Assembly: GCF_003335085.1 (NCBI RefSeq)
Contig: NZ_QPEJ01000017.1
Span: 310,001 to 374,000, forward strand
Reading direction: 5' to 3'
Origin: Polaribacter sp. WD7
GTDB taxonomy: Bacteria; Bacteroidota; Bacteroidia; Flavobacteriales; Flavobacteriaceae
Length of the DNA: 64,000 nt
Program-made: the position numbers and the translations under genes
Notes under the pieces: model-generated
The model's database searches: none
What the model was told of the DNA's origin: nothing
The model's input: only the letters and a program-made list of their open reading frames with translations
Shown here: positions 26,640-35,485 of the stretch, piece by piece
Numbering within the stretch: position 1 is the first letter of the stretch
How the letters are laid out: each line of letters opens with the position of its first letter

Positions 26640-27195
26640 ACGCTTGTGTTTCTATTTTATTATCAAGTATAACTTGTTTTAATTTCTTTTTTGCTCTAGA
26701 TATTGTAGTTCTTACATTTTCATTAGAATATTCTAAAATTTGTGCAATTTCCTCATAATCATACCCTTCTAATAAGTGTAAATTTAAAATTACTCTGTAA
26801 TTATCTTTTAAACTTTGTAAACATTCTAAAACTTTACTAGCTTTTAATCCAGAATAATCAATGGTTTCTTCTTCTTCATCTTCATTAGGAATCACTTGCA
26901 TTTTAACTTCATTATACCTATTATTCTTTTTTAACTGTGTTAAACTTTTATTGATTACTATTCTTTTCATCCACGCTCCAAAGGTAACTTCTCCCTTATA
27001 ACTATCTACTTTTGTAAATACAGTTAAAAACGCTTCTTGCATAATATCTTCTGCTTCAAAACCATCTTTTAAAATACGATATGCTGTATTATACATGCCT
27101 TTGTAATAAGCTTTATATAAGTCTAACTGCGCATTTTTATCTGATTTTTTGCAGCGTTCTATAAGGTTAGTTATATGTGGTTGATTAGGTTTCAA
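26629..27195 (-). CDS. ECF-family RNA polymerase sigma factor
   Basis: 188 residues. Region 2 (about 22-90): YKGMYNTAYRILKDGFEAEDIMQEAFLTVF and FGAWMKRIVINKSL; region 4 (about 125-180): LHLLEGYDYEEIAQILEYS and RTTISRAKKKLKQ. No extracytoplasmic or regulatory extension, so a classic small ECF sigma factor, probably controlling an envelope-stress regulon that includes the two beta-repeat proteins in its own operon. Overlaps the next gene by 11 bp. Autoregulation is likely, but the upstream region shows no recognisable ECF promoter motif. Confidence 0.93.
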   Translation of the reverse strand: MKPNQPHITNLIERCKKSDKNAQLDLYKAYYKGMYNTAYRILKDGFEAEDIMQEAFLTVFTKVDSYKGEVTFGAWMKRIVINKSLTQLKKNNRYNEVKMQVIPNEDEEEETIDYSGLKASKVLECLQSLKDNYRVILNLHLLEGYDYEEIAQILEYSNENVRTTISRAKKKLKQVILDNKIETQAYGR

Positions 27196-27543
27196 TAAAA
27201 CGTTTCTATACTAGAGACAAAGTTGTTTTTAATTTGTGACAGTTTACAGAAATAAAAGTAAACTTTTTTATTGTGAGTTACTTTTACGTGGTTTAAAAAC
27301 TTTATAGTGTACATGTTTTTACGAATTAGTACCATTATTAAACATAACTTAATAAGTAATGCAAGATTGCTTTGTAAACTTTTTCAAAACATTTTTCTCC
27401 TTTGGCACAACAGTTGTCTTAATATAAAAGTATATAAACAAGTTAAAATATAACTTATTTATTATCAATATTTTAAAAACATAAAACTGTTGTTGATTTT
27501 ATTCTTATCAAAAATCAATGTCAGTATGACAGATATACAAACC
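27196..27543. other. Divergent intergenic region between sigma operon and lon
   Basis: 348 bp (294 bp if lon starts at its longest frame), the longest gap in the window. It contains an imperfect hairpin AGTTTAC-N10-GTAAACT (27241-27264) ending in T residues, not after any gene, and otherwise A/T-rich sequence. No TAnnTTTG promoter was found, which is odd for lon and suggests an alternative sigma-dependent promoter. No small ORF or RNA gene is recognisable. Confidence 0.4.
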
Positions 27544-29997
27544 ATGAGCAAACCAAAAGTGATGCATATAGACAATTTGTCGCTTCATAGTATGTTGAAT
27601 GAAGATTCAGAATTGATTCCGTTAATGACGCCAGAAGATGAAGAAATCATCAACAAAGAAAGTGTACCAGAAATATTACCTATTTTACCATTAAGAAATA
27701 CCGTATTATTTCCTGGTGTTGTTATTCCTATTACTGCAGGAAGAGATAAATCTATCCAGTTAATTAAAGATGCTAATAAAGGCGATAAAATTTTAGGTGT
27801 TGTAGCACAAAAAAACGAAGAAGTAGAAATACCTGGGCTTAAAGATATACATACCACAGGGGTAGTTGCGCAAATTTTACGGGTTTTGAAAATGCCAGAT
27901 GGCAATACAACAGTTATCATTCAAGGTAAAAAGCGATTTGAAATAGATACTATTGTACAAGACAAACCATATATAAAAGCAACAGTTAAAGAAGCTTTTG
28001 AAGATAAATTTATTGAAGATGAAAAAGAGTTTGACGTTATTATAGATTCTATTAAGGAACTTGCATTAGAAGTTATTAAAGAAAACCCAATGCTACCTTC
28101 TGAGGCTTCCTTTGCTATTAAAAATATTCAATCTAATTCTTTTTTGGTAAATTTTATCTCCTCAAACATGGATTTAAGTGTTGCCTTAAAACAAGATGTT
28201 TTAGAAACCGATAACCTAAAAGAACGTGCTTTATTAACGCTAAGAAACCTTAATAAAGAACTTCAAAAACTAAAATTACGTAACGATATTCAATCAAAAA
28301 CACGTGAAGATTTAGATCAGCAACAACGTGAATATTATTTGCATCAACAATTAAAAACCATTCAAGAAGAATTAGGAGGCGCTTCTAACGATCAAGAGTT
28401 AGAAGAAATGCGCAAAAAGGCAAAAACTAAGAAATGGAATAAAGAAGTAGCAGACACCTTTGAAAAAGAGTTGAATCGTTTAAAACGAATGAATCCTCAA
28501 ATGGCAGAATATGGTGTGCAAAGAAGCTATTTAGAGTTGTTGTTAGAATTGCCTTGGGGTATTTATTCTGAAGATAAATTCGATCTAAAAAATGCTCAAA
28601 AAGTTTTAGATAGAGACCATTTTGGATTAGAAAAAGTAAAAGAACGTATTATAGAACACTTGGCTGTTTTAAAGCTAAGAAACGATATGAAATCGCCAAT
28701 TATCTGTTTGTATGGTCCTCCAGGAGTAGGTAAAACTTCTTTAGGGAAATCTGTTGCAGAAGCTTTAGGTCGTAAGTATGTAAGAATGTCTTTAGGCGGC
28801 CTGCGTGATGAAGCAGAAATTAGAGGGCATAGAAAAACCTATATAGGCGCAATGCCAGGGCGTTTAATACAAAATTTGAAAAAAGCAGAAACTTCAAACC
28901 CTGTTTTTGTTTTAGATGAAATAGACAAACTAGGGCAAAGTCATCAAGGAGACCCGTCTTCTGCTATGTTAGAAGTGTTAGATCCAGAGCAAAATACAGC
29001 CTTTTATGACAACTACTTAGAAGTAGGTTATGATTTATCTAAAGTATTGTTTATAGCAACCGCCAACAATCTAGGGCAAATTCCTTGGGCTTTACGTGAT
29101 CGTATGGAAATTATAAATGTTACAGGATACACCATTGAAGAAAAAGTAGAAATAGCCAAAAGACATCTATTACCTAAACAACTTAAAGAACATGGCTTAA
29201 CTTCTAAGGATTTAAAATTAGGAAAAAAGCAAATAGAACAAATTGTAGAGGGGTATACTAGAGAATCTGGAGTTCGTGGTTTAGAAAAACAAGTTGCCAA
29301 AGTAGTGCGTTTTGCTGCAAAATCTATTGCCCTAGAAGAAGAGTATGAAATTACACTATCTACTGAAAAAGTAGAAGAGATTCTTGGTACACCAAGAAAT
29401 AGAGACAAGTATGAAAACAATGGCGTTGCTGGTGTAGTAACTGGTTTAGCTTGGACAAGAGTTGGTGGCGATATTTTATTTATAGAATCTATTTTATCTA
29501 AAGGAAAAGGAAATCTTTCTATTACAGGTAATCTAGGAAATGTAATGAAAGAATCTGCAACAATTGCCATGAAATTCATAAAATCAAATGCAGAAGAATT
29601 TGGTATTAAACCTGAAATTATAGAGAAATATGATGTGCATATTCACGTTCCTGAAGGTGCTACGCCTAAAGATGGCCCAAGTGCAGGAATAACGATGCTA
29701 ACCTCTTTAGTGTCTTCTTTTACACAGCGTAAAGTAAAAAACAAAATAGCAATGACTGGTGAAATTACACTACGTGGTAAAGTACTGCCTGTTGGCGGAA
29801 TTAAAGAAAAAATATTAGCTGCTAAAAGAGCCAATATTAAAGAAATTATGTTGTGTGAAGATAACCGAAAAGATATTGTAGAAATAAAAGAAAGTTATCT
29901 CAAAGGACTTACTTTTCATTATGTAACAGACATGAAAGAAGTTATAGATATAGCACTCACCAAACAGAAAGTAAAGCATGCTAAGAAATTAGACTAA
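27544..29997 (+). CDS. lon: ATP-dependent protease Lon
   Basis: 817 residues from the ATG at 27544 ([17 protein letters not shown]), chosen because flavobacterial Lon proteins begin with a short segment before [14 protein letters not shown]; in-frame ATG at 27526 and TTG at 27490 are alternatives. N-terminal substrate-binding domain, AAA+ module with Walker [13 protein letters not shown] and Walker [10 protein letters not shown], sensor-2 region, and the peptidase domain with catalytic Ser in DGPSAGITM and the Lys dyad region further on ([13 protein letters not shown]). Degrades misfolded and regulatory proteins. Monocistronic with a terminator 4 bp after the stop. Confidence 0.95.
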   Translation: MSKPKVMHIDNLSLHSMLNEDSELIPLMTPEDEEIINKESVPEILPILPLRNTVLFPGVVIPITAGRDKSIQLIKDANKGDKILGVVAQKNEEVEIPGLKDIHTTGVVAQILRVLKMPDGNTTVIIQGKKRFEIDTIVQDKPYIKATVKEAFEDKFIEDEKEFDVIIDSIKELALEVIKENPMLPSEASFAIKNIQSNSFLVNFISSNMDLSVALKQDVLETDNLKERALLTLRNLNKELQKLKLRNDIQSKTREDLDQQQREYYLHQQLKTIQEELGGASNDQELEEMRKKAKTKKWNKEVADTFEKELNRLKRMNPQMAEYGVQRSYLELLLELPWGIYSEDKFDLKNAQKVLDRDHFGLEKVKERIIEHLAVLKLRNDMKSPIICLYGPPGVGKTSLGKSVAEALGRKYVRMSLGGLRDEAEIRGHRKTYIGAMPGRLIQNLKKAETSNPVFVLDEIDKLGQSHQGDPSSAMLEVLDPEQNTAFYDNYLEVGYDLSKVLFIATANNLGQIPWALRDRMEIINVTGYTIEEKVEIAKRHLLPKQLKEHGLTSKDLKLGKKQIEQIVEGYTRESGVRGLEKQVAKVVRFAAKSIALEEEYEITLSTEKVEEILGTPRNRDKYENNGVAGVVTGLAWTRVGGDILFIESILSKGKGNLSITGNLGNVMKESATIAMKFIKSNAEEFGIKPEIIEKYDVHIHVPEGATPKDGPSAGITMLTSLVSSFTQRKVKNKIAMTGEITLRGKVLPVGGIKEKILAAKRANIKEIMLCEDNRKDIVEIKESYLKGLTFHYVTDMKEVIDIALTKQKVKHAKKLD

Positions 29998-30001
29998 ATA
30001 T

Positions 30002-30031
30002 AAAAGCCTCCAAATTTGGAGGCTTTTTTTA
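30002..30031 (+). terminator. Rho-independent terminator of lon
   Basis: Perfect palindrome of two 13-bp halves (30002-30014, 30015-30027; central GCCTCC/GGAGGC) followed by T to 30030. The folded loop is formed by the central AATT. Confidence 0.92.
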
Positions 30032-30093
30032 TTAAGTTTTCTTCTTTTAAAATTATACATTTCTAAAAAAACTATAATTAATTTTATGTAGTT

Positions 30094-32562
30094 TTGATAG
30101 TATTTAAAAATAAAATAACCATTCATTTTATAGACGTCATACTACCCATTCCAATTCAAAAAACATTTACTTATAATGTTACTGAAGAAGAAGCAAATTT
30201 CCTACAAAAAGGGATGCGAGTTGCTGTTCCTTTTGGAAAAAGTAAAATCTATACTGGATTGGTTTTAGATATTCATAATACCGCTCCTACGCTATATGAA
30301 GCCAAAGATATTTTTCAAATTCTAGATGAACAACCTTTGGTAAATAAATTGCAATTGCAACACTGGCAATGGATAGCTAACTACTATATCTGTGCTCTAG
30401 GCGATGTATATAGAGCTTCTTTACCTTCTGCTTTTTTGCTAGAAAGTGAAACTGTTATTTATAAGAATGAAACCTTTACAGATGAAACTCTTTTAGACAA
30501 TGATGAGTTTTTAATTTTTGAAGCATTACAACACCAATCTCAATTAACCATTCATCAAATTGCTGATATTTTAGGGAAGAAAAAAGTAATGCCTATTGTA
30601 AATAAACTGATTCAAAAATCTGCTATTTACATTAAAGAAGAAATCTACGAACAGTACAAACCCAAATTGGTAAAATATGTTCGTTTGCATACCAATTACA
30701 CCTCAGACAAAGGATTAAATACTCTTTTAAAACAACTCTCTAGAGCTAAAAAACAAAGAGAGGCTGTATTGGTATTCTTTCAACTATCAACTTCTAAAAA
30801 ACCTATAAAAGCAAAGGATTTAGAAGAAAAAGCCAATGTTTCTTATGCTATTTTAAAATCTTTGGTAGATAAAAATATTTTTGAATTTTATTATATCCAA
30901 ACAGATAGAATTCAATATTCAGGAGAAACCAATACACTAAAAAAATTAAATGAGTTTCAAGAGCAAGCTTTATCAGAAATTAATAAAAGTTTTGAAGAAA
31001 AAGACATTGTATTGTTACATGGAATTACAAGTTCTGGAAAAACAGAAGTTTATACCAAATTGATTCAACAAGTTTTAGATAATGGTAAACAAGTATTGTT
31101 TTTATTACCTGAAATTGCGTTAACCACTCAAATTATTACTCGTTTAGAATCCTATTTCGGGAATCAAATTTCTGTTTTTCACTCTAAATATTCTATGAAT
31201 GAGCGTGTAGAGGTTTGGAATAATGTTTTAGAAAATAAATTAAAAGCACAAATTATTTTAGGGGCACGTTCTTCTATTTTTCTTCCCTTCTCTAATTTGG
31301 GTTTAATTGTTGTTGATGAAGAACATGAAACGTCGTACAAACAGTTTGAGCCTTCTCCAAGATATAATGCTCGCGATGCTGCAATTGTTCTGGCTAAAAT
31401 GCATCATGCTAAAATTGTACTAGGTTCTGCTACTCCGTCTTTAGAAAGTTATTTCAATACACAACAAAAAAAATACGGTTTTGTTGCCTTAAACAGACGT
31501 TATGGTAATGTGCAACTACCTAAAATTGAATTGATTGATATTAAAGAAAAACACAGAAAAAGAGAAATGACTGGTCGTTTTTCTGATACGATGTTATGCC
31601 TAATAACTGATGCATTAGAAGAAAAAGAACAAATTATTTTATTTCAAAACAGAAGGGGTTATTCTCCAGTAATAGAATGTAAAACTTGTGGTGTTTCTCC
31701 TCAATGTCCTAATTGTGATGTAAGTTTAACTTATCATAAATACAAACAAGAATTACGTTGTCATTATTGTAGTTACCAAAGAGCAATGCCAAACTCTTGT
31801 TCCGCTTGCGGTAACAATACCTTAGATACTAAAGGTTTTGGTACAGAACAAATAGAATTGGAATTGAAAGAACTATATCCAAACCATAAGATTGGACGGA
31901 TGGATTTGGATACGACTCGAGGAAAATTTGGATACCAAAAAATCATAGGAGCTTTTGAAGCTAGAGAGATTGATATTTTGGTTGGTACTCAAATGCTTTC
32001 TAAAGGGTTAGATTTTGATAATGTCTCTTTAGTTGGTATTTTAAATGCAGACACTATGCTTAACTACCCAGATTTTAGAGCTCATGAGAGAGCTTATCAA
32101 ATGATGGTACAAGTATCTGGAAGGGCAGGAAGAAGCAAAAAACAAGGAAATGTAGCCATACAAACATACAATCCTTATCATCAAATTTTACAACAAGTTT
32201 CTACAAGTAATTATACAGAAATGTATAAAGAACAATTGCAAGAAAGATGGCAATACAAATACCCGCCTTATTATAGACTTATTAAAATAACCTTAAAACA
32301 CAGAGATTACAACAAGGTAGATGTTGGAATTAATTGGTTATTTAAAGCGCTTTACAATTCTTTTGGAGAAAATGTTTTAGGACCAACAGCACCGGCTGTT
32401 TCTAGAATACGAAATCAATATATAAAAAATGTGGTTATAAAAATTCCACCAAAGCAATCTTTAGCAAACATAAAAAAACAGCTACAAAAAATTAAAAACA
32501 CCTTTGAAGCTGTTAAAGATTTTAGACCTATTCGGTTTATTATAGATGTTGATGCTTATTAG
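30094..32562 (+). CDS. priA: Primosomal protein N' (replication restart helicase PriA)
   Basis: 822 residues. N-terminal 3' binding domain (FIDVILPIPIQKTFTY), helicase motifs GITSSGKTEVY (Walker A), VVDEEHETSYK (DEEH box), GSATPS, RRGYSP, and GRAGRS; between them a zinc-binding cluster with four CxxC-type pairs (CKTCG, CPNCD, CHYC, CSACG). Restarts stalled forks by loading the replicative helicase. No ATG fits, so the start is a TTG at 30094; a TAGTTTTG motif (30089-30096) overlaps it, so if that is the -7 box the true start would be further in and non-canonical. Overlaps the convergent GlmU-like gene by 4 bp. Confidence 0.9.
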   Translation: MIVFKNKITIHFIDVILPIPIQKTFTYNVTEEEANFLQKGMRVAVPFGKSKIYTGLVLDIHNTAPTLYEAKDIFQILDEQPLVNKLQLQHWQWIANYYICALGDVYRASLPSAFLLESETVIYKNETFTDETLLDNDEFLIFEALQHQSQLTIHQIADILGKKKVMPIVNKLIQKSAIYIKEEIYEQYKPKLVKYVRLHTNYTSDKGLNTLLKQLSRAKKQREAVLVFFQLSTSKKPIKAKDLEEKANVSYAILKSLVDKNIFEFYYIQTDRIQYSGETNTLKKLNEFQEQALSEINKSFEEKDIVLLHGITSSGKTEVYTKLIQQVLDNGKQVLFLLPEIALTTQIITRLESYFGNQISVFHSKYSMNERVEVWNNVLENKLKAQIILGARSSIFLPFSNLGLIVVDEEHETSYKQFEPSPRYNARDAAIVLAKMHHAKIVLGSATPSLESYFNTQQKKYGFVALNRRYGNVQLPKIELIDIKEKHRKREMTGRFSDTMLCLITDALEEKEQIILFQNRRGYSPVIECKTCGVSPQCPNCDVSLTYHKYKQELRCHYCSYQRAMPNSCSACGNNTLDTKGFGTEQIELELKELYPNHKIGRMDLDTTRGKFGYQKIIGAFEAREIDILVGTQMLSKGLDFDNVSLVGILNADTMLNYPDFRAHERAYQMMVQVSGRAGRSKKQGNVAIQTYNPYHQILQQVSTSNYTEMYKEQLQERWQYKYPPYYRLIKITLKHRDYNKVDVGINWLFKALYNSFGENVLGPTAPAVSRIRNQYIKNVVIKIPPKQSLANIKKQLQKIKNTFEAVKDFRPIRFIIDVDAY

Positions 32563-33734
32563 TAATTTCTAAATGATTTACTTTCTTCAAAAACATGTTC
32601 TAAAATCCGTTGTTCTTGCGCATCAAATACCATATTTCTACGTTGCATGACTACCTCTGCAACCTCAAATACTTTATTTAATTTGTATTCAGAAAAACCA
32701 GATGCACCTCCCCAACTAAATGAGGGTACAAAATTTCTTGGAAAGCCGCTTCCAAAAATATTGGCGCTAACACCAACTACTGTTCCTGTATTAAACATAG
32801 TATTAATTCCACATTTAGAATGATCTCCCATCATTAAACCACAAAATTGCAGTCCTGTTTTTGCAAAACGCTTAGATTCATAATCCCAAAGTCTTACTTC
32901 TGCATAATTATTTTTGAGGTTAGAATTGTTAGTATCTGCACCTAAATTACACCACTCACCCAATACTGAATTCCCTAAAAAACCATCATGTCCTTTATTA
33001 GAATACCCCATTAAAACAGAATTATTAACCTCTCCTCCTACTTTACAATAGGGCCCAAGCGTTGTGGCACCGTAGATTTTTGTACCCAATTTTAATACAG
33101 AATGCTCGCACATAGCTAAGGGACCTCTAACAACACAACCCTCCATAATTTCTGTATCTTTACCAATATATATTGGTCCTGAAGATGCATTAAGAGTCGC
33201 AAACGTTAATGATGCACCCTCTTCAATAAAAATATTTTCTTTGTTTATACATTGCACTCCTTCTGGTATAGGTTGAGATTTTCTGTCTTTTGTTAATAAA
33301 TCAAAATCTTGCTGTATCGCTTTAGCATTTAATGAAAAAATATCCCATGTATTTTTTACCTGAATCAATTCATCATCAAACTCAATATGTTTGTATTCAT
33401 TAAAGTCTATTTCCTCTTGAGTATCTTTAGAAAAGAAAGCAATAACATTATCTCCTTTAAAGATAGCTTCATTTTCAGATAATTCTTTTACTTTCTCAAC
33501 TAGCTTTTGAGTTGGGCAAAAAGAAGCATTAATCATAATGTTTTCTGCCATTTCAACCATCGGATATTTTTCTTCTAAATATTCTTCAGTAATTGTTGTC
33601 GTTGTTAAACTTAAGTACTTTTCCCACTTTTCTCTAATGGTCAAAATTCCTATTCTAATATCAGCAACTGGTTTTGTATACGTAAATGGTAACAATGCGT
33701 TTCTAACAGCACCATCAAATAAAATATAGTTCAT
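32559..33734 (-). CDS. GlmU-family (putative sugar nucleotidyltransferase) protein
   Basis: 391 residues. The N-terminal part is a short nucleotidyltransferase-like domain (NYILFDGAVRNALLPFTYTKPVADIRIGI), lacking the usual glycine-rich signature GxGTRxxP, so it may be inactive as a pyrophosphorylase. The C-terminal half is a left-handed beta-helix of hexapeptide repeats (IYIGKDTEIMEGCVVRGPLAMCEHSVLKLG, NSVLGEWCNLGADTNNSNL), as in acyltransferases. This is the flavobacterial GlmU-family/putative sugar nucleotidyltransferase protein. Role probably in cell-envelope sugar metabolism; substrate unknown. Convergent and 4 bp overlapping with priA. Confidence 0.83.
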   Translation of the reverse strand: MNYILFDGAVRNALLPFTYTKPVADIRIGILTIREKWEKYLSLTTTTITEEYLEEKYPMVEMAENIMINASFCPTQKLVEKVKELSENEAIFKGDNVIAFFSKDTQEEIDFNEYKHIEFDDELIQVKNTWDIFSLNAKAIQQDFDLLTKDRKSQPIPEGVQCINKENIFIEEGASLTFATLNASSGPIYIGKDTEIMEGCVVRGPLAMCEHSVLKLGTKIYGATTLGPYCKVGGEVNNSVLMGYSNKGHDGFLGNSVLGEWCNLGADTNNSNLKNNYAEVRLWDYESKRFAKTGLQFCGLMMGDHSKCGINTMFNTGTVVGVSANIFGSGFPRNFVPSFSWGGASGFSEYKLNKVFEVAEVVMQRRNMVFDAQEQRILEHVFEESKSFRNY

Positions 33735-33757
33735 TTTAGGTCTTATTTCAGGTTACG

Positions 33758-33765
33758 CAAATTTA
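33758..33765 (-). promoter_or_regulatory. Possible -7 element of the GlmU-like gene
   Basis: Minus-strand TAAATTTG, 24 bp upstream of the ATG at 33734. No -33 TTTG at proper spacing. Confidence 0.4.
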
Positions 33766-33782
33766 ACTTAAAAAGAGCATAA

Positions 33783-33815
33783 AAAAAACCGATTGCAAAG
33801 TTTACAATCGGTTTT
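33783..33815 (-). terminator. Rho-independent terminator of the T9SS cargo gene
   Basis: 11-bp perfect arms (33785-33795 and 33805-33815), 9-nt loop, then a T run on the minus strand. It lies 22 bp after the stop codon at 33837 and separates the unit from the GlmU-like gene. Confidence 0.88.
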
Positions 33816-33836
33816 AATTTATTTAGATATAAGGCG

Positions 33837-34619
33837 TTAATTCTTTACAAATTTTTGACTTCCAATTTTATCATCAGATAAAACTCTTAAAAGATATACA
33901 CCAGAGTTTAAATTAGATACGTTAATTTCTTCATTTCCAAAAGAGATTTCTTTTGTAAGAGCTAACCTACCTACGTAATCAAAAAATTGAACCGTAGCTT
34001 GTTCTAATCCAGAAGGCAATTGAATTGTTAATTGGTCTGAAGCAGGATTTGGAAACAAATCAAAATCTAATCTTTGTGCTTCAGAGATTCCTAAAACATT
34101 AACAGATTCTGAAGAAATGGTGATTACTTCGTCTCCTCTATTACCGTTAGCATTGTTTACAGCATTAATTGCGGCATAAAACTTTACATCACCTACATCT
34201 GTAGCAGGAGATCTCCACGTAAAAGTCCAATCTCCTGTAGAAGACCTTTGAGAATGTGACAAAGCACTACCTCCATTTTGAACAGCTGTTCCGCTAGTTG
34301 CAATAAATGTACCCACTTTTCCGTTATTGTCTAATCTCTCAGAAGTTACTTGAAACCCATAACCTGGTGCTGTGGAGGTTGTATTTATTGTTATTTGATA
34401 ATCTGTATTGGTATCATAACCATCTTCAGGAATATTTGTTGTAATTATAGCTGATGTATTAAAAGTTGCTCCTGGTTGATGACAAGATACACAAGAAGCT
34501 CCTCCGTCTCCAGGAGAACCAGATCTTGAGCCACCAATACCGCTAGAAAAAGAAAGTAAAGTAAATGCTGATGCTGGGATTAATAGCAAAGCAAATTTAA
34601 AAATGTAATGTTTTTTCAT
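33837..34619 (-). CDS. T9SS type A sorting protein with choice-of-anchor V and CxxCH haem motif
   Basis: 260 residues. Signal peptide 1-22, then a short region with one c-type haem-binding motif, CVSCH at 43-47, inside GDGGASCVSCHQPG. A beta-sandwich domain of the choice-of-anchor V (reelin-like) type follows to about 175. The C-terminal 75 residues are the type A sorting domain of type IX secretion: FDLFPNPASDQLTIQL, GVYLLRVLSDDKIGSQKFVKN. So the protein is exported across the outer membrane, cut and anchored or released. A single CxxCH suggests one haem, or redox thiols; no axial Met is obvious. Confidence 0.88.
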   Translation of the reverse strand: MKKHYIFKFALLLIPASAFTLLSFSSGIGGSRSGSPGDGGASCVSCHQPGATFNTSAIITTNIPEDGYDTNTDYQITINTTSTAPGYGFQVTSERLDNNGKVGTFIATSGTAVQNGGSALSHSQRSSTGDWTFTWRSPATDVGDVKFYAAINAVNNANGNRGDEVITISSESVNVLGISEAQRLDFDLFPNPASDQLTIQLPSGLEQATVQFFDYVGRLALTKEISFGNEEINVSNLNSGVYLLRVLSDDKIGSQKFVKN

Positions 34620-34800
34620 AAGAATAGATTTAAAATAGTTGAATAAAAATAGAACAGTCGTAATTAATTTTTTAAAATTACATCAAAATTGTTATTATAT
34701 TTTATATATTATTGTTAAAATAACAACAATTTAATTTATCAATTTGTGTAACACGATATAAATAAAGTTATAAATTCACAATTTGTAAATTAAAACTTTC

Positions 34801-34834
34801 TAAAAAGGAAAAATCATACTTAAAAAGGAAAAAT
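34801..34834. repeat. 14-bp direct repeat upstream of thioesterase gene
   Basis: TAAAAAGGAAAAAT occurs at 34801-34814 and again at 34821-34834, an exact copy with a 20-bp period (about two helical turns), 26 bp before the ATG at 34860. Candidate regulator binding site; the copies contain AGGA but are too far from the ATG to act as ribosome-binding site. Confidence 0.5.
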
Positions 34835-34859
34835 TTAAGTTGAAAATGATGCATAAATT

Positions 34860-35411
34860 ATGAGTAAAAATGTTAAACATATTAAAGATTCTCAGTTAAC
34901 TATAACTGAGTTAATGCTACCCTCTCATTCTAATTTTAGTGGAAAAATACATGGCGGACATATATTAAATTTGATGGATCAAATTGCCTTTGCTTGTGCG
35001 TCTAAGCATTCTGGAAATTATTGTGTAACCGCATCTGTAAATAAAGTCGATTTTTTAAATCCTATTGAGGTAGGCGAATTGGTAACCATGAAAGCCTCTG
35101 TAAACTATACAGGAAGAACATCTATGGTGGTTGGTTTACGCGTAATATCAGAAAATATTAGAACAGGTGAAACCAAACATTGTAATTCTTCTTATTTTAC
35201 CATGGTAGCTAAAGACGAAAATGGAAAAAGTGTTCCTGTACCAGGAATTATTTTAACAAATGAAGAAGAAGTAAGGCGTTTTGCAAGAAGTATTGTAAGG
35301 CAGAAAGAAGGCAAAAATAGAACTTCTCGTTTTAGAAGTAGTACGTTTAATTTAGATGAATATTTACCTTTATTAGAAGGTAGCAATTCTAAAATTACGT
35401 TTAAAAAATAA
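34860..35411 (+). CDS. Acyl-CoA thioesterase (hot-dog, YciA/BACH type)
   Basis: 183 residues. N-terminal LMLPSHSNFSGKIHGGHILNLMDQIAFACASKHSG holds the G-x-x-HGG signature with the active Asp in LMDQIA, followed by KVDFLNPIEVGELVTMKASVNYTGRTSM. This is the YciA/BACH acyl-CoA hydrolase family, one hot-dog domain with a 60-residue C-terminal extension of basic residues. Hydrolyses fatty acyl-CoA; probable lipid homeostasis. Monocistronic; a bidirectional terminator separates it from carB. Confidence 0.9.
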   Translation: MSKNVKHIKDSQLTITELMLPSHSNFSGKIHGGHILNLMDQIAFACASKHSGNYCVTASVNKVDFLNPIEVGELVTMKASVNYTGRTSMVVGLRVISENIRTGETKHCNSSYFTMVAKDENGKSVPVPGIILTNEEEVRRFARSIVRQKEGKNRTSRFRSSTFNLDEYLPLLEGSNSKITFKK

Positions 35412-35434
35412 TTCTACTTAATATATTATAAATA

Positions 35435-35465
35435 AAAAAAGCAACCGAATAGGCTGCTTTTTTTA
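35435..35465. terminator. Bidirectional terminator between thioesterase gene and carB
   Basis: Hairpin with GCAACC/GGCTGC core (one G-U pair on the minus-strand transcript) flanked by an A run at 35435-35441 and a T run at 35459-35465, so it can serve both convergent genes. Confidence 0.8.
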
Positions 35466-35485
35466 TTTATTTAAATGTATGTGGA

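Noticed and set aside
27241-27264. Hairpin AGTTTAC-N10-GTAAACT with T run as terminator
   Set aside because: No gene on the plus strand ends near it; the sigma operon is divergent and lon begins downstream.
29028-29579. 183-codon opposite-strand frame inside lon
   Set aside because: Lies wholly in the conserved lon coding sequence and has proline/serine-rich, shadow-like composition.
34680-34745. Possible hairpins in the A/T-rich gap after the T9SS gene
   Set aside because: Only short A/T arms without consistent symmetry; expected by chance at this composition.
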